Assembly (NCBI GenBank): GCA_040753875.1
Contig: JBFMDV010000009.1
Span: forward strand, 19,697-83,696
From: Candidatus Zixiibacteriota bacterium
GTDB taxonomy: Bacteria > Zixibacteria > MSB-5A5 > GN15 > FEB-12
Length of the DNA: 64,000 nt
Direction of reading: 5' to 3'
The notes beneath the pieces are model-generated. The model saw nothing but the letters and a program-made list of their open reading frames with translations. It ran no database searches and was not told the origin of the DNA. Below are positions 45,134 through 56,429 of the stretch, piece after piece (within the stretch, counting starts at the first letter, position 1; each line of letters opens with the position of its first letter). Made by a program: the position numbers and the translations under genes.

Positions 45134-47386
45134 ATGGTGAGACGGGCACGATTCTCCGGACGATATTCCACTGCCCATATCATGGGACTCCTCTTTGGCA
45201 TCAACTTGCTGGTGGCTGCCGCTTATGCCGCCGATCCGGTCCGCTTTGCGCTCACCGACCTTCGGGTCATGTATCTGTTCGAGCAGCCGGAGGATATTGA
45301 CTGGGGAACAATCTATTACCTCAACGATCAACACGGTTGTGAAGTGGATCTGGTGTCGTTGCGGCCAAGTGCGACTTTCATGCACCAGACCACTGAGCTC
45401 GCAGGTTCCAAGCTGGCTCTGAGACAATGCGTGGTGGGGGACACAACTGCTGTCGGCTATGACTCTCTTTTGCTCAAGCTCTATGGTGACCGCCCGCCGA
45501 ACATCGTGGTATTTGGTGACGTCGGGGCCGGACCGCTGTACCGGGGGCTTAGGATAGCGGTACTGGGACGAGCGCTGGACACCACTGCCCTGTTCGGCAT
45601 TTCAAAAGTGTATCAACTTGGGCCTGCCGATCAGGACACCATCGACAGCCGGTCGTCGGTGCTTCTGAATCCGCGTGAAAAATATGAGCTGTATCGCCAG
45701 CGGATACAGGATGAGGTCCCGCGCCTGCTTCCCCGGTTGGCGCCCCAATGGTATTCCCCACCCAGCCTCATCAGGTACTCTTTGGTGTACCGTTCTCCAT
45801 TGCTGGTCGGCGCCGATGCAGACTTTGTCTCCGGGCTGCCGACCTGGCAATTGCCCACTGTCCTGGAAGCTTGCCTGCCCGACGGGGCCGTTAAAGAAGC
45901 GTATCTCAGGCGGTCGCGGACGGTTATCTCATATCTCGTGTCGGCCCGGAACGGAGTCGAGCAGCTTCGAATGAGCGCGCTTGTCGGTGCCTATGAAGAA
46001 GCCGCGGCATTATCACATCAGGTCCATGCCAACCGCGCCTTGATGGAACGGCCGGGACTGGGGTCGTATATCAATGACTTGATGTCCGGCGTCACCAATG
46101 CGCTCCTGCGGGAACTTGGAATACGATGGAACGGGAAGATTATCGTGCGCGATTCACCTGACGGCCCCAAGCTCAAGTTTGTGGCGTCACTCTCAGCCGA
46201 GGGGGGGGCGTCGGTGCAACTGGCCTCTGTTCGCTTTCTTCCCTACTGGGATTCTGCCGACGTGATTCTCGATTCGGTGCAGCACGCTGTCAGCGCCCAC
46301 CAGACATTCGTCCAGGAGTATCTCGTGGATGTGGCAAAGGCTCGCCTGGAGGCAGAGCAGCCGGAGTCGCTGTTGTTCATTGCCGATGTAACAACCGGAA
46401 ATCTCACGTTTCCATTCCAAACGGCCATGCCGATCTGGGAGGCGCCCGACGTTTCGGTAAGGTTTCAACCGAGTTTCTATTTCATTCCGCCTGTCGCCCA
46501 GTTGAATATCGACAAGGTGGTAGCTTCGATGCATTGGCAGGCAGTGATCTCCAAGCCTACCTACTATCGGGGCTCGATCGGCGTCAATCTGGAGACGCCC
46601 AAAGGGATGTTCGCCGGCGCGTACCAATCGCGGCTGTCGCTTGAAAAGGGGCGCACGCGACATTCGTTTAGCATTCCCTTTTCGGTATCGAACCTGTTTG
46701 AACTCGGCGTGCAAGAGGCCACGGTTTCACTGTCGCTGAATGGGCGTATGGTGACCGCAGACACCGGGCGTATACGGATTGCTGCATGCCAGATTGATGA
46801 TACGATCAAGATCGCGTTCCTGCCGGACAGCACCGGACTTCTCGAGGATGTACTCCGTATGACCGGTGCGGGGTTCCAACCCTTGACCGACCGTTCTCTC
46901 ACCACCTCCGATCTGAGCGCCTATAATGTGATAGTCATCGGCTCCGGTTCCTTTCGGGAGTTCCCATCGCTTCGGGCGGCCCGTGGCGGATTCGAGGATT
47001 TCGTCCGCGCCGGTGGTTCGTTGATCATTCTTGGCCAGCCGCCTGACTGGCCGCAGGGTATTCTTCCGCTTGAGCTGACGCCGGGAACCGAGGAACTCTC
47101 CTCCACGGACATTTTCAACCAACAGCCAACTTCAGAACTCCTGAGGGCACCATACCAGATCTCTGATCAAGGTTTGCTGGAGCCGTTGTCACAGAAGGCG
47201 ATTGTAGCGTCAGCGGTGGTCAGTCCGGGAGACAAACTGTACGTATCACCATCGGGCGCGGCAATCCTGTCGGTGACGCGACTCGGTAACGGCAGCATAG
47301 TCTATTGCGGCTATCCCTTGCTCGACATGATCGCCGAGTTGAACATCGATGCGATTCACCTTTTCGCCAATCTGCTGAACTATTAG
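45134..47386 (+). CDS. Large secreted protein of unknown function
   Basis: With the ATG at 45134 the product has 750 residues; an ATG at 45182 (MGLLFGINLLV) also gives a good signal peptide, cleaved after AAAYA. The middle region has tetratricopeptide-like helices (LVGAYEEAAALSHQVHANRAL) and beta-rich segments (YFIPPVAQLNIDKVVASMHW). The last 200 residues look like a class I GATase/flavodoxin-like Rossmann domain without an obvious catalytic Cys: IKIAFLPDSTGLLEDVLRM, NVIVIGSGSFREFP, GGSLIILGQPPDWP, NGSIVYCGYPLLDM. I do not recognise a named family. It could bind a ligand in the periplasm. It is followed after about 50 nt by an ABC exporter pair. Confidence 0.65.
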   Translation: MVRRARFSGRYSTAHIMGLLFGINLLVAAAYAADPVRFALTDLRVMYLFEQPEDIDWGTIYYLNDQHGCEVDLVSLRPSATFMHQTTELAGSKLALRQCVVGDTTAVGYDSLLLKLYGDRPPNIVVFGDVGAGPLYRGLRIAVLGRALDTTALFGISKVYQLGPADQDTIDSRSSVLLNPREKYELYRQRIQDEVPRLLPRLAPQWYSPPSLIRYSLVYRSPLLVGADADFVSGLPTWQLPTVLEACLPDGAVKEAYLRRSRTVISYLVSARNGVEQLRMSALVGAYEEAAALSHQVHANRALMERPGLGSYINDLMSGVTNALLRELGIRWNGKIIVRDSPDGPKLKFVASLSAEGGASVQLASVRFLPYWDSADVILDSVQHAVSAHQTFVQEYLVDVAKARLEAEQPESLLFIADVTTGNLTFPFQTAMPIWEAPDVSVRFQPSFYFIPPVAQLNIDKVVASMHWQAVISKPTYYRGSIGVNLETPKGMFAGAYQSRLSLEKGRTRHSFSIPFSVSNLFELGVQEATVSLSLNGRMVTADTGRIRIAACQIDDTIKIAFLPDSTGLLEDVLRMTGAGFQPLTDRSLTTSDLSAYNVIVIGSGSFREFPSLRAARGGFEDFVRAGGSLIILGQPPDWPQGILPLELTPGTEELSSTDIFNQQPTSELLRAPYQISDQGLLEPLSQKAIVASAVVSPGDKLYVSPSGAAILSVTRLGNGSIVYCGYPLLDMIAELNIDAIHLFANLLNY

Positions 47387-47435
47387 CTTCCCCAAGTGTT
47401 ACAACATCTCACTGATTAGTGGCTGACGACTGTAC

Positions 47436-49205
47436 ATGGCTGACCGCACGCAACCACATACGTCCGCAGGACGATTTGCCGTTATTTTCAAGTATCTGCG
47501 TAACTACAAGGGGTACTTGATATTCGGCGGGATCGCGGTGATCCTGGCCAACGGCCTGCAACTTATCAACCCCTATTTGACTAAACTCGTCTTTGACCGG
47601 CTGGAACAGAAGGCTCCTGCCGGCGAGATTGTGAAGTTCGCTGTGGCTATCGTGCTGCTGGCGCTGTTTGCCGGAGTTTTCCGGTTCTTCATGCGGAGGA
47701 CGATCATTTGGATGTCCCGCTGGCTGGAATACAATCTGAGGGGGGAACTGTTCGATCATCTGCTCAAGCTGTCGCCATCATTTTATGATCGAACCCGCAC
47801 CGGCGATATCATGGCGCGCGCCACCAACGATCTCGAAGCGGTTCGCATGATGATCGGCCCGGGTGTGATGCAGATCGCCAACACGATTGTGACCGTGACC
47901 GTGGCCTTGTCGTTTATGATCTATCTGTCCCCCAAACTCACGCTGTATGCGATGGTGCCCGCACTCGTGGTGCCGTTTCTGGTGAACCGGTTGGGGAATC
48001 TCGTGCATAAGAAGTTCGTTAAGATACAGGAGCATTTCTCCACCCTCACGGCGGTGGCTCAGGAGAACCTGGCCGGTGTGCGGGTAGTGAAAGCGTACCG
48101 CCAGGAACCCCAGGAGATCGAGCATTTCGCGGGGATCTCTTCCCAATACGTTCGCCTCAATCTCGATATGGCACGGGTGTACGGCGTATTGTTCCCCCTG
48201 ATTATCTTCATAGCCTCCCTGCTCAACTTGAGCGTGCTCTATTTCGGCGGACTTGAAGTTATGGGCGGGAAGATACCGTTGGGCACGATGGTGGCATTCT
48301 TCGCTTATCTCACGATGCTCTTCTGGCCTATGATGGCCGGCGGCTGGGTGGTGTCACTCTACCAGCAAGGGACAGCATCGCTGGATCGGATCAACACGAT
48401 TCTGTACACGCCACCGGATATTGCCGATGATGACCGCGCCAGTTACGAACAACCGATGAAAGGGAAGATCGAGTTTCGCAATCTCCGGTTCGGCTACAAC
48501 GGTCAACGTGTGCTTGATGGTATAACGCTGACAATCGAGCCAGGGCAAACACTCGGTATCGTGGGGCCGATCGGTTCGGGCAAGACGACGCTGATCGCGC
48601 TCCTGACCCGTCTCTATCCGGTCGAACGTGGGGAGCTGTTTATCGACGGGGTCGATGTCAACGACTGGAAACTGAACGCTCTGCGGCGGCAGGTCGGCTG
48701 CGCCACGCAGGAGCCGTTCCTCTTCTCGGAATCTATTGCCGACAACGTTCGGTTCGGACGAGTGGAAGCGAACCTGAGTCGCGTGTCGGCCACCGGTGAA
48801 ACTGCCGCGCTGAGCAAGGATATCGCGTTATTCACCGATTCGTACGAGACGATTGTCGGCGAGCGGGGCATCACGCTCTCCGGCGGACAGAAGCAACGGA
48901 CCGCGATCGCCCGTGCGCTGCTGATTGAGCCGGCAATCGTCATCCTCGACGACGCCACGTCGGCTGTGGATACCGAAACCGAAGACGAGATCAACGAGCG
49001 GATGAAAGCGGCACTGGAGCATCGCACGACGCTGATCATTTCGCACCGGATGAGCTCGGTCAAGGAAGCGGACATTATCATCTATCTGGACAACGGGCGA
49101 ATAGTCGAGCAGGGGGATCACGATTCGTTGATGCGCGTGGACGGCTACTATGCCGACCTGTATCGGGCACAATTGCTGGCGAAAGAGCTGGAGAAGCTGC
49201 AGTGA
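47436..49205 (+). CDS. ABC exporter half-transporter with a degenerate catalytic site (MdlA/TM287-like)
   Basis: A 589-residue transmembrane-plus-ATPase protein. Six membrane helices occupy about 1-325. The nucleotide domain has Walker A GPIGSGKTT, signature LSGGQKQR and Walker B IVILDDATSAVD. The residue after the Walker B Asp is Asp instead of the catalytic Glu, as in the degenerate subunit of heterodimeric exporters such as TM287 or BmrC. It overlaps the second half-transporter by 4 nt. Confidence 0.9.
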   Translation: MADRTQPHTSAGRFAVIFKYLRNYKGYLIFGGIAVILANGLQLINPYLTKLVFDRLEQKAPAGEIVKFAVAIVLLALFAGVFRFFMRRTIIWMSRWLEYNLRGELFDHLLKLSPSFYDRTRTGDIMARATNDLEAVRMMIGPGVMQIANTIVTVTVALSFMIYLSPKLTLYAMVPALVVPFLVNRLGNLVHKKFVKIQEHFSTLTAVAQENLAGVRVVKAYRQEPQEIEHFAGISSQYVRLNLDMARVYGVLFPLIIFIASLLNLSVLYFGGLEVMGGKIPLGTMVAFFAYLTMLFWPMMAGGWVVSLYQQGTASLDRINTILYTPPDIADDDRASYEQPMKGKIEFRNLRFGYNGQRVLDGITLTIEPGQTLGIVGPIGSGKTTLIALLTRLYPVERGELFIDGVDVNDWKLNALRRQVGCATQEPFLFSESIADNVRFGRVEANLSRVSATGETAALSKDIALFTDSYETIVGERGITLSGGQKQRTAIARALLIEPAIVILDDATSAVDTETEDEINERMKAALEHRTTLIISHRMSSVKEADIIIYLDNGRIVEQGDHDSLMRVDGYYADLYRAQLLAKELEKLQ

Positions 49206-51013
49206 CGGCCAAAGGGTACCACGAGGAAGAGGCGCTCGGCAAGGCATACGATGCCCGACTGATGAGACGGCTGCTGTCCTATCTGAAGCCGTATCGAAAG
49301 TGGGTCGCGGCGGCGGTGACGCTGCTGCTGGTCGGTTCCGCAGCGCAGATCGGCTTGACCATTCTGACGCAATCCGCAATCGACAACTATATCACGACAC
49401 AAGATGTCCATGGGTTCGGACTGATGATACTGGTCTACTTCGGCGTCATGCTGCTCGCGCTTTTCGCCACCTATGCGGAAACGTATATCACCATGTGGCT
49501 GGGACAACGGGTACAGTACGATATCCGCATGCAGGTATTCGGCCATCTTCAGCGTTTGCATCTGGGATTTTATGATAAAAACCCGGTGGGGCGGCTGCTG
49601 ACGCGGGTCACCAACGATGTCAACGTGCTGAATGAGATGTTTTCGTCCGGTGTGGTGACGATCATCGGCGACCTGTTCATGCTGTTCCTGATCATAGGCG
49701 CCCTGCTGCATTACAATTGGCATCTGGCGTTGATCACGTTCATGGTGCTTCCGCTCCTGGTGATCGCCACCACCATTTTCCGCTACAAGGTGCGGAATGT
49801 GTACCGGGTTGTGCGCCTCACGTTGGCCCGGCTCAATGCCTTCATGCAGGAGCATGTCACCGGTATCAGGATCGTCCAGCTGTTCGTTCAGGAGAAGCGG
49901 ATATATGACAAATTCGACCGGATCAATACCGACCTGCGCAGTGCCCACTTCCGGTCCGTGCTTTACTATGCCGTGTTTTTCCCGACGGTCGAGTTGATCG
50001 GCGCACTCTCGGTTGGTCTGCTGTTGTATTACGGAGGACTGCGCATCAACGAGGGGACGCTCACGTTCGGTGCGCTGGTGGCGTTCATCCAACTCGTGCA
50101 GCGGTTCTATCGGCCGATAGCCGACCTGGCGGAAAAGTACAATATCCTCCAATCGGCGATGGCGTCATCGGAGCGAATATTCGGCCTCCTCGACACGCCA
50201 CCGGCGATCATCGATATGCCCGTCACTAAGAAGGTGGAGCGGTATTCAGGAAGGATCGAACTGGATCAAGTCTGGTTTGCCTATAACGATGAAAACTGGG
50301 TGCTCCAGGACGTATCATTTACGGTGGAGCCGAAAGAAAAAGTGGCCATTGTGGGGGCGACCGGAGCAGGGAAAAGCTCGCTTATATCGCTATTGTTCCG
50401 GTTCTACGATTATCAAAAGGGGAGTATCCGGATCGACGGAGCCGAATTAAAGGAGTTATCGGTCGAAGAAGCCCGCCGTCACCTGGGATTGGTGTTGCAG
50501 GATGTTTATCTCTTCAGTGGGGACCTTGCCTCCAACGTGCGGCTTCGCAATACCGAGATCTCCGACGACCAGGTTCACAAGGCGTTGGATCGGGTCGGCT
50601 ATACCCGGTTCCTGAACGGCAACGGCGACGGCATTCACGCCGAGATTCGGGAGAGGGGCGCCACGCTGTCGACAGGACAGAAGCAGTTGTTGTCGTTTGC
50701 CCGGGCGCTGGCGTTCGATCCGGAAATCCTGATACTCGATGAGGCCACCAGTTCAGTTGACACGGAGACGGAGCAGCTGATCCAAAAGGCGCTCGAGGAG
50801 TTGCTCAAAGACCGAACGTCGATCGTGATCGCGCACCGGCTTTCGACTATCGAGAAAGCGGATAAAATCGTGGTGCTGCACCACGGCAGGGTGCGGGAGA
50901 TCGGTCGCCACGAAGAACTCTTGCGCCGGCAGGGAATCTACTACAAACTGTACCAGATGCAGTACAAGAAACAGGATATCGCCACTGGAGCCGAGGCGCG
51001 GGCGGCGGGATGA
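49202..51013 (+). CDS. ABC exporter half-transporter with the intact catalytic site (MdlB/TM288-like)
   Basis: A 603-residue partner to the preceding half. The membrane domain covers about 1-345. The nucleotide domain has Walker A GATGAGKSS, Walker B ILILDEATSSVD with the catalytic Glu, and a signature altered to LSTGQKQL instead of LSGGQ. Signature and Walker B asymmetry complement those of the partner: its altered signature faces the partner Walker site that lacks Glu. Together they form a heterodimeric multidrug or lipid exporter. It overlaps the next gene (ATGA). Confidence 0.9.
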   Translation: MTAKGYHEEEALGKAYDARLMRRLLSYLKPYRKWVAAAVTLLLVGSAAQIGLTILTQSAIDNYITTQDVHGFGLMILVYFGVMLLALFATYAETYITMWLGQRVQYDIRMQVFGHLQRLHLGFYDKNPVGRLLTRVTNDVNVLNEMFSSGVVTIIGDLFMLFLIIGALLHYNWHLALITFMVLPLLVIATTIFRYKVRNVYRVVRLTLARLNAFMQEHVTGIRIVQLFVQEKRIYDKFDRINTDLRSAHFRSVLYYAVFFPTVELIGALSVGLLLYYGGLRINEGTLTFGALVAFIQLVQRFYRPIADLAEKYNILQSAMASSERIFGLLDTPPAIIDMPVTKKVERYSGRIELDQVWFAYNDENWVLQDVSFTVEPKEKVAIVGATGAGKSSLISLLFRFYDYQKGSIRIDGAELKELSVEEARRHLGLVLQDVYLFSGDLASNVRLRNTEISDDQVHKALDRVGYTRFLNGNGDGIHAEIRERGATLSTGQKQLLSFARALAFDPEILILDEATSSVDTETEQLIQKALEELLKDRTSIVIAHRLSTIEKADKIVVLHHGRVREIGRHEELLRRQGIYYKLYQMQYKKQDIATGAEARAAG

Positions 51014-51810
51014 CATCGATAGTATCTTCGGCTGAACAGAAGAAGCTTATGGCATTCGCATCGGGCCTGGCGCTTGGAGCAGGCACCATTCTGCGAAGCG
51101 GTTTCCACAAACGCCTGGCGGTCACCTACAAAGGACGGATCAATCCTGTGACCGATCTTGACCTCAAGTCCGAGCGACATATCGTGAATGCCATTCGCAG
51201 GCGATATCCGGATCACGACATTCTGGCCGAAGAAGGGAGCAGAGGCGGTGACCGGTCGGAGTTCCGGTGGATTATCGACCCGCTCGACGGAACGGTCAAT
51301 TACGCACATGGTTTCCCGGTGTATTGTGTGTCGATCGGGCTCGAGTACCGTGGCAAGGTGCTCCTCGGTGTTGTCTACGACCCCGAGCGTAATGAACTGT
51401 TCCATGCCATCGCGAAACGTGGTGCCTTCATGGACCGGGACCGTATCTATGTATCGTCTGAAAGACGTCTGGAGCGGGCGCTCTTGGCCACCGGGTTCGC
51501 CTACGATATCGCCACTGCCCGCAAGAACAACCTGGGTTTGTTTGCCCGCATGGCCAAGCGAGCACAGGGGGTCCGAAGGCCCGGCTCGGCCGCGATCGAT
51601 ATCTGCTGGCTGGCGTCGGGGCGAGTCGACGGTTTCTGGGAGTTGAAACTCCACCCCTGGGACACGGCGGCGGCGGTACTGGTGCTTATCGAGGCGGGTG
51701 GGCGAGCGACACGAATAAACGGCTCGGAGTATTCTATATTTGACCCGGATATGCTGGCTTCCAACGGCCATTTGCACCGGGTGATGTCGCACGTGTTGAA
51801 TGGACGATAG
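51010..51810 (+). CDS. Inositol monophosphatase family protein
   Basis: A 266-residue Mg-dependent, Li-sensitive phosphatase. Metal and substrate motifs: EEGS (residue about 75), WIIDPLDGTVNYAHGFP and the C-terminal WDTAAAVLVLIEAGG. Bacterial relatives (SuhB, archaeal IMP/FBPases) act on inositol-1-phosphate, fructose-1,6-bisphosphate or PAP. The start overlaps the ABC gene stop (ATGA), so it is co-translated. The specific substrate is undetermined. Confidence 0.88.
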   Translation: MTSIVSSAEQKKLMAFASGLALGAGTILRSGFHKRLAVTYKGRINPVTDLDLKSERHIVNAIRRRYPDHDILAEEGSRGGDRSEFRWIIDPLDGTVNYAHGFPVYCVSIGLEYRGKVLLGVVYDPERNELFHAIAKRGAFMDRDRIYVSSERRLERALLATGFAYDIATARKNNLGLFARMAKRAQGVRRPGSAAIDICWLASGRVDGFWELKLHPWDTAAAVLVLIEAGGRATRINGSEYSIFDPDMLASNGHLHRVMSHVLNGR

Positions 51811-51864
51811 CGGTTTGATGACGATATACATGACTGTACGGATCGGCAGAGCAAAGCTGGGCAC

Positions 51865-53223
51865 ATGGGTACACCTGAATTAGTCAAATCGACCTCTGGC
51901 ATTCGAGGGGTGGTCGGAAACGGGCTTGACCCGGTGATGATTACTGCCTACGGTGCCGCGTTTGGGACTTTCTTAAAAAAGGGACCGCTGGTCATCGGCC
52001 GAGACAGCCGACCATCGGGTGAGATGGTGTCGCAGGCGGTAATTGCCGGTCTGGTGGCAACCGGCATCAATGTTATCGATATCGGCATTGTCCCGACGCC
52101 GACCGTCGAGATCGCTATAACGAAGCTAAAGGCGAGGGGTGGGATCTGTGTAACCGCCTCCCACAACCCGTCGCAGTGGAACGCGCTTAAATTCTTCAAC
52201 GCACGCGGCGAATTTATCACCCCGGAGGAATATGCCCGCCTTGACGCCATATTCAATGCCGGTCAGTTTGCCTATCAGCCGTACCAGAAGCTCGGAATCG
52301 TCACACGGCAGACCGGCTGGGTCGACAAACACGTGGCTGGTGTGCTTGCAATCAGACCGATCGATAAGACTGCGATCAGGAAGCGCCGTTTCAAAGTGGT
52401 GGTCGATGCCATCAACGGCGCCGGCTCGGTGGCGCTGCCGTCGCTCCTGGAAAAACTGGGAGCGCGAGTTGTTCGACTGAACTGCAATGGCAACGGCGAC
52501 TTCGTGCACATGCCGGAACCAACGCCGAAAAACCTGCGCCAACTCGCGCGAGCAGTCAAGCAGCACCGGGCAGATTTGGGGATGGCCTGTGACCCGGACG
52601 CCGACCGCCTGGCGCTGGTCGACGAACGCGGCCGGGCGGTGAGCGAAGAGTTGACGCTCACCATTGCCGTAAAACAGGTGCTTGGCGAGGCGAAGGGCGC
52701 GGTGGTAATCAATCTCTCCACCTCTTCAGCTACCGCCGATGTGGCCGGCGCATCGGGAGCGAATGTCCATTACTCCCGGGTGGGAGAGTCGAACGTCGTG
52801 CAAATGATGCGCGAGAAACGTGCGGTGATCGGCGGTGAGGGGAATGGGGGGGTCATATACCCGGCATTTCATGCCGGACGGGATTCCCTGGTCGCTGCGG
52901 CGTTGGTCCTGGCCTGCCTGACAAGAGAAAAGCGCACTCTGTCTTCGCTTGTGGAAACCTTTCCTTCGTATTATACTATAAAAGGCAAAGCAGCATTGTC
53001 GGTCGATTTCACCCAGCGATTGCAGCAATTCGAACAAACTGCCGGACAACTTATGGGGACAACGACGGTAGACCGACGGGACGGCCTTCGCTTCGACTTT
53101 TCAGAGGGCTGGCTTCAACTCAGGTCATCGAATACCGAGCCGATCTTTCGGCTCATCGTGGAGACCAGACAAAAGCAGTTGACCGAGACGCTCTACAATC
53201 AGGTAATGAGTCATTTTGCATAG
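51865..53223 (+). CDS. glmM: Phosphoglucosamine mutase (GlmM-type phosphohexomutase)
   Basis: A 452-residue alpha-D-phosphohexomutase with four domains: phosphoserine S99 in TASHNPSQWNALK, metal loop DPDADRLALVD, sugar-binding loop GGEGNGGVIYP, and phosphate-binding RSSNTEPIFRLIVE. The GGEGNGG loop resembles archaeal-type phosphoglucosamine or phosphomannomutases rather than the E. coli GEQSGH form. Since glmS follows 15 nt later, I assign glucosamine-6-P to glucosamine-1-P conversion for UDP-GlcNAc; mannose or glucose specificity is possible. Confidence 0.82.
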   Translation: MGTPELVKSTSGIRGVVGNGLDPVMITAYGAAFGTFLKKGPLVIGRDSRPSGEMVSQAVIAGLVATGINVIDIGIVPTPTVEIAITKLKARGGICVTASHNPSQWNALKFFNARGEFITPEEYARLDAIFNAGQFAYQPYQKLGIVTRQTGWVDKHVAGVLAIRPIDKTAIRKRRFKVVVDAINGAGSVALPSLLEKLGARVVRLNCNGNGDFVHMPEPTPKNLRQLARAVKQHRADLGMACDPDADRLALVDERGRAVSEELTLTIAVKQVLGEAKGAVVINLSTSSATADVAGASGANVHYSRVGESNVVQMMREKRAVIGGEGNGGVIYPAFHAGRDSLVAAALVLACLTREKRTLSSLVETFPSYYTIKGKAALSVDFTQRLQQFEQTAGQLMGTTTVDRRDGLRFDFSEGWLQLRSSNTEPIFRLIVETRQKQLTETLYNQVMSHFA

Positions 53224-53238
53224 ATACGAGGTCATACC

Positions 53239-55065
<1,827 letters not shown>

Positions 55066-55090
55066 CAGCTTAGCAGCAGCTTACCAAATC

Positions 55091-55139
55091 AAGTCTCCTC
55101 GACGGCCCGCCGACAATAAGGGTATCGAAGGAGACTTTT
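55091..55139 (+). promoter_or_regulatory. Hairpin overlapping the ribosome-binding site of the next gene
   Basis: AAGTCTCC (55091-55098) pairs with GGAGACTT (55130-55137), and inside TCGA pairs with TCGA next to a bulged A. Four T residues (55136-55139) follow. The 3-prime arm contains GAAGGAG, the ribosome-binding site of the PH-like protein gene. It can serve as a terminator for glmS or mask that site. Confidence 0.55.
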
Positions 55140-55141
55140 CC

Positions 55142-55744
55142 ATGTTTGATACCTTAGAGACACCGGCGAGTACCTCATTCATCAATTTCGAGGCGCAGCA
55201 AATCATTACACCCAACCTGAGTCATGGCGAGCGGCTGATCTGGGCAGGACAGCCCAGACAAGGATTTTTCCTCCAGGCCGCGGACATATTCATGATCCCG
55301 TTCAGCCTGGCCTGGGGCGGGTTTGCCATCTTCTGGACCCTCACGGCGTATTTCAGCGGTGCTCCCTGGTTTTTTGTGCTCTGGGGCACGCCGTTCGTAG
55401 CTGTCGGGCTCTGGCTGATGGTGGGGCGCTTCTTCACCGACTCCCGCTCGCGGGCAAAGACCTATTACGCGGTGACGGACAAGCGAGTACTCTTTGTGAA
55501 GGCGGGTAAGAATCAACAGACTACAAGCGTCGATCTGAAATCGGTAGGCGACATTACATTTGTTCAGTACGGAAGTGGGCGTGGCTCCATTCTGTTCGGC
55601 GTCAGCTTTCCCTATCCGCAGGCTGCCAAGATCTACGCCGCCTCCGCGCGCCAGGGAAAGAACATCCCGATGTTCAATCAGGTCGACCGGGCCAAAGAGG
55701 TGTACGACCAGATCATGCGGGCGAAAGATTCGAGCAAAGAGTAG
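55142..55744 (+). CDS. Membrane protein with PH-like domain
   Basis: A 200-residue protein with two membrane spans around 43-95 (IPFSLAWGGFAIFWTLTAYF and PWFFVLWGTPFVAVGLWLMVG) and a C-terminal bacterial PH-like fold (KTYYAVTDKRVLFVKAGK...TSVDLKSVGDITFVQYGSGRGSILFG), as in bPH2/YdbS-type proteins. The family function is not well defined. The region before the first span (PNLSHGERLIWAGQPRQGFFL) is typical of the family. The ribosome-binding site is inside a hairpin. Confidence 0.8.
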   Translation: MFDTLETPASTSFINFEAQQIITPNLSHGERLIWAGQPRQGFFLQAADIFMIPFSLAWGGFAIFWTLTAYFSGAPWFFVLWGTPFVAVGLWLMVGRFFTDSRSRAKTYYAVTDKRVLFVKAGKNQQTTSVDLKSVGDITFVQYGSGRGSILFGVSFPYPQAAKIYAASARQGKNIPMFNQVDRAKEVYDQIMRAKDSSKE

Positions 55745-55760
55745 GGTCGATGGTCAAAAA

Positions 55761-55834
55761 TAGCGGCGCAGGGACTCGAACCCCGGACACGTGGATTATG
55801 ATTCCACTGCTCTAACCAACTGAGCTACGCCGCC
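55761..55834 (-). tRNA. tRNA-Met (anticodon CAT)
   Basis: A 74-nt cloverleaf is read on the minus strand. The acceptor is GGCGGCG with CGCCGCT (one G-U pair at 1-72) and discriminator A73. The D arm is AGCTCAGTTGGTTAGAGC, the anticodon stem GTGGA/TCCAC has loop ATCATAA, and the T arm is GGGGTTCGAGTCCC. The 3-prime CCA is not encoded. Five T residues directly after A73 could end the transcript. The D-loop TTGGTT and the GTAGCTCAG start match elongator Met tRNA rather than the initiator. Confidence 0.92.
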
Positions 55835-55933
55835 ATCATCGAGTGTTTAGCAGGCCCAATTTATCGGAATCGAGGTCGCTGTCAAGGAATTAGCCGTGTA
55901 GAGGCTCTGGTCGTCCAGCCACGACCCAAGGCA

Positions 55934-55971
55934 CAAAAATAGAGCCGCCGGGCAGTCCATTGCCCGGCGGC
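55934..55971 (-). terminator. Strong terminator on the minus strand
   Basis: An 11-bp stem GCCGCCGGGCA/TGCCCGGCGGC (55944-55954 and 55961-55971) with a 6-nt loop is followed on the minus strand by TCTATTTTTG. It ends a short minus-strand transcript that starts upstream of the micro-ORF at 55978-56013. Confidence 0.8.
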
Positions 55972-55977
55972 CTGAAA

Positions 55978-56013
55978 TCAAAAGGAGTTCCTCCTCACTA
56001 GGAACTCCTTCAT
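55978..56013 (-). ncRNA. Hairpin-encoded 11-codon micro-ORF or small RNA
   Basis: On the minus strand ATG at 56013 is preceded by AGAGGTGGGG and encodes MKEFLVRRNSF then TGA. The same bases form an 11-bp perfect hairpin AAGGAGTTCCT/AGGAACTCCTT (55982-55992 and 56000-56010). The terminator at 55934-55971 follows directly. Upstream, a weak promoter (TTGGCT, AATATA) may lie near 56055-56085. The whole could be a small RNA, a leader peptide or a coincidental palindrome; 55835-56429 holds no other gene I can support. Confidence 0.4.
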
Positions 56014-56429
56014 CCCCACCTCTTAAATACCCTTCACCGCCATACTGCGTATATTTAAGAGTAACTGACTTCAGCCAATGGTATATCAATCGGTGTGCCA
56101 AAAGCGAACAGATGCGTATCAAACAGCTTAATCTCTTGTCATACAACGCAATATGCCGTCCAAGCCGACTCGCCAGATGCGTCTGGTATACGCAATCGCG
56201 CAACTCGTGCGGATAGACATCACACAGCATCCCGGCGACCGGCAGCTATTAGTCTCAACGACAGCTACTTAATGATTCGCACAATCTGCGCGCAACAGCT
56301 AAGATGCAAGCAGATTTGAGCCGAAAGGGCAGTTCCTGCGCGAAGAGTCTTCGGCTTATATTGCGAATGTCCGTCGATATCGGTCCACTTTGCCGATGAA
56401 ATAGGACGCCGGCAGCGTTATATTGGAAT

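Noticed and set aside
55847..56230. A 127-residue open frame on the minus strand near tRNA-Met
   Set aside because: It runs through two perfect hairpins and a terminator, has an erratic composition (many Cys, Leu and His) and no start signal.
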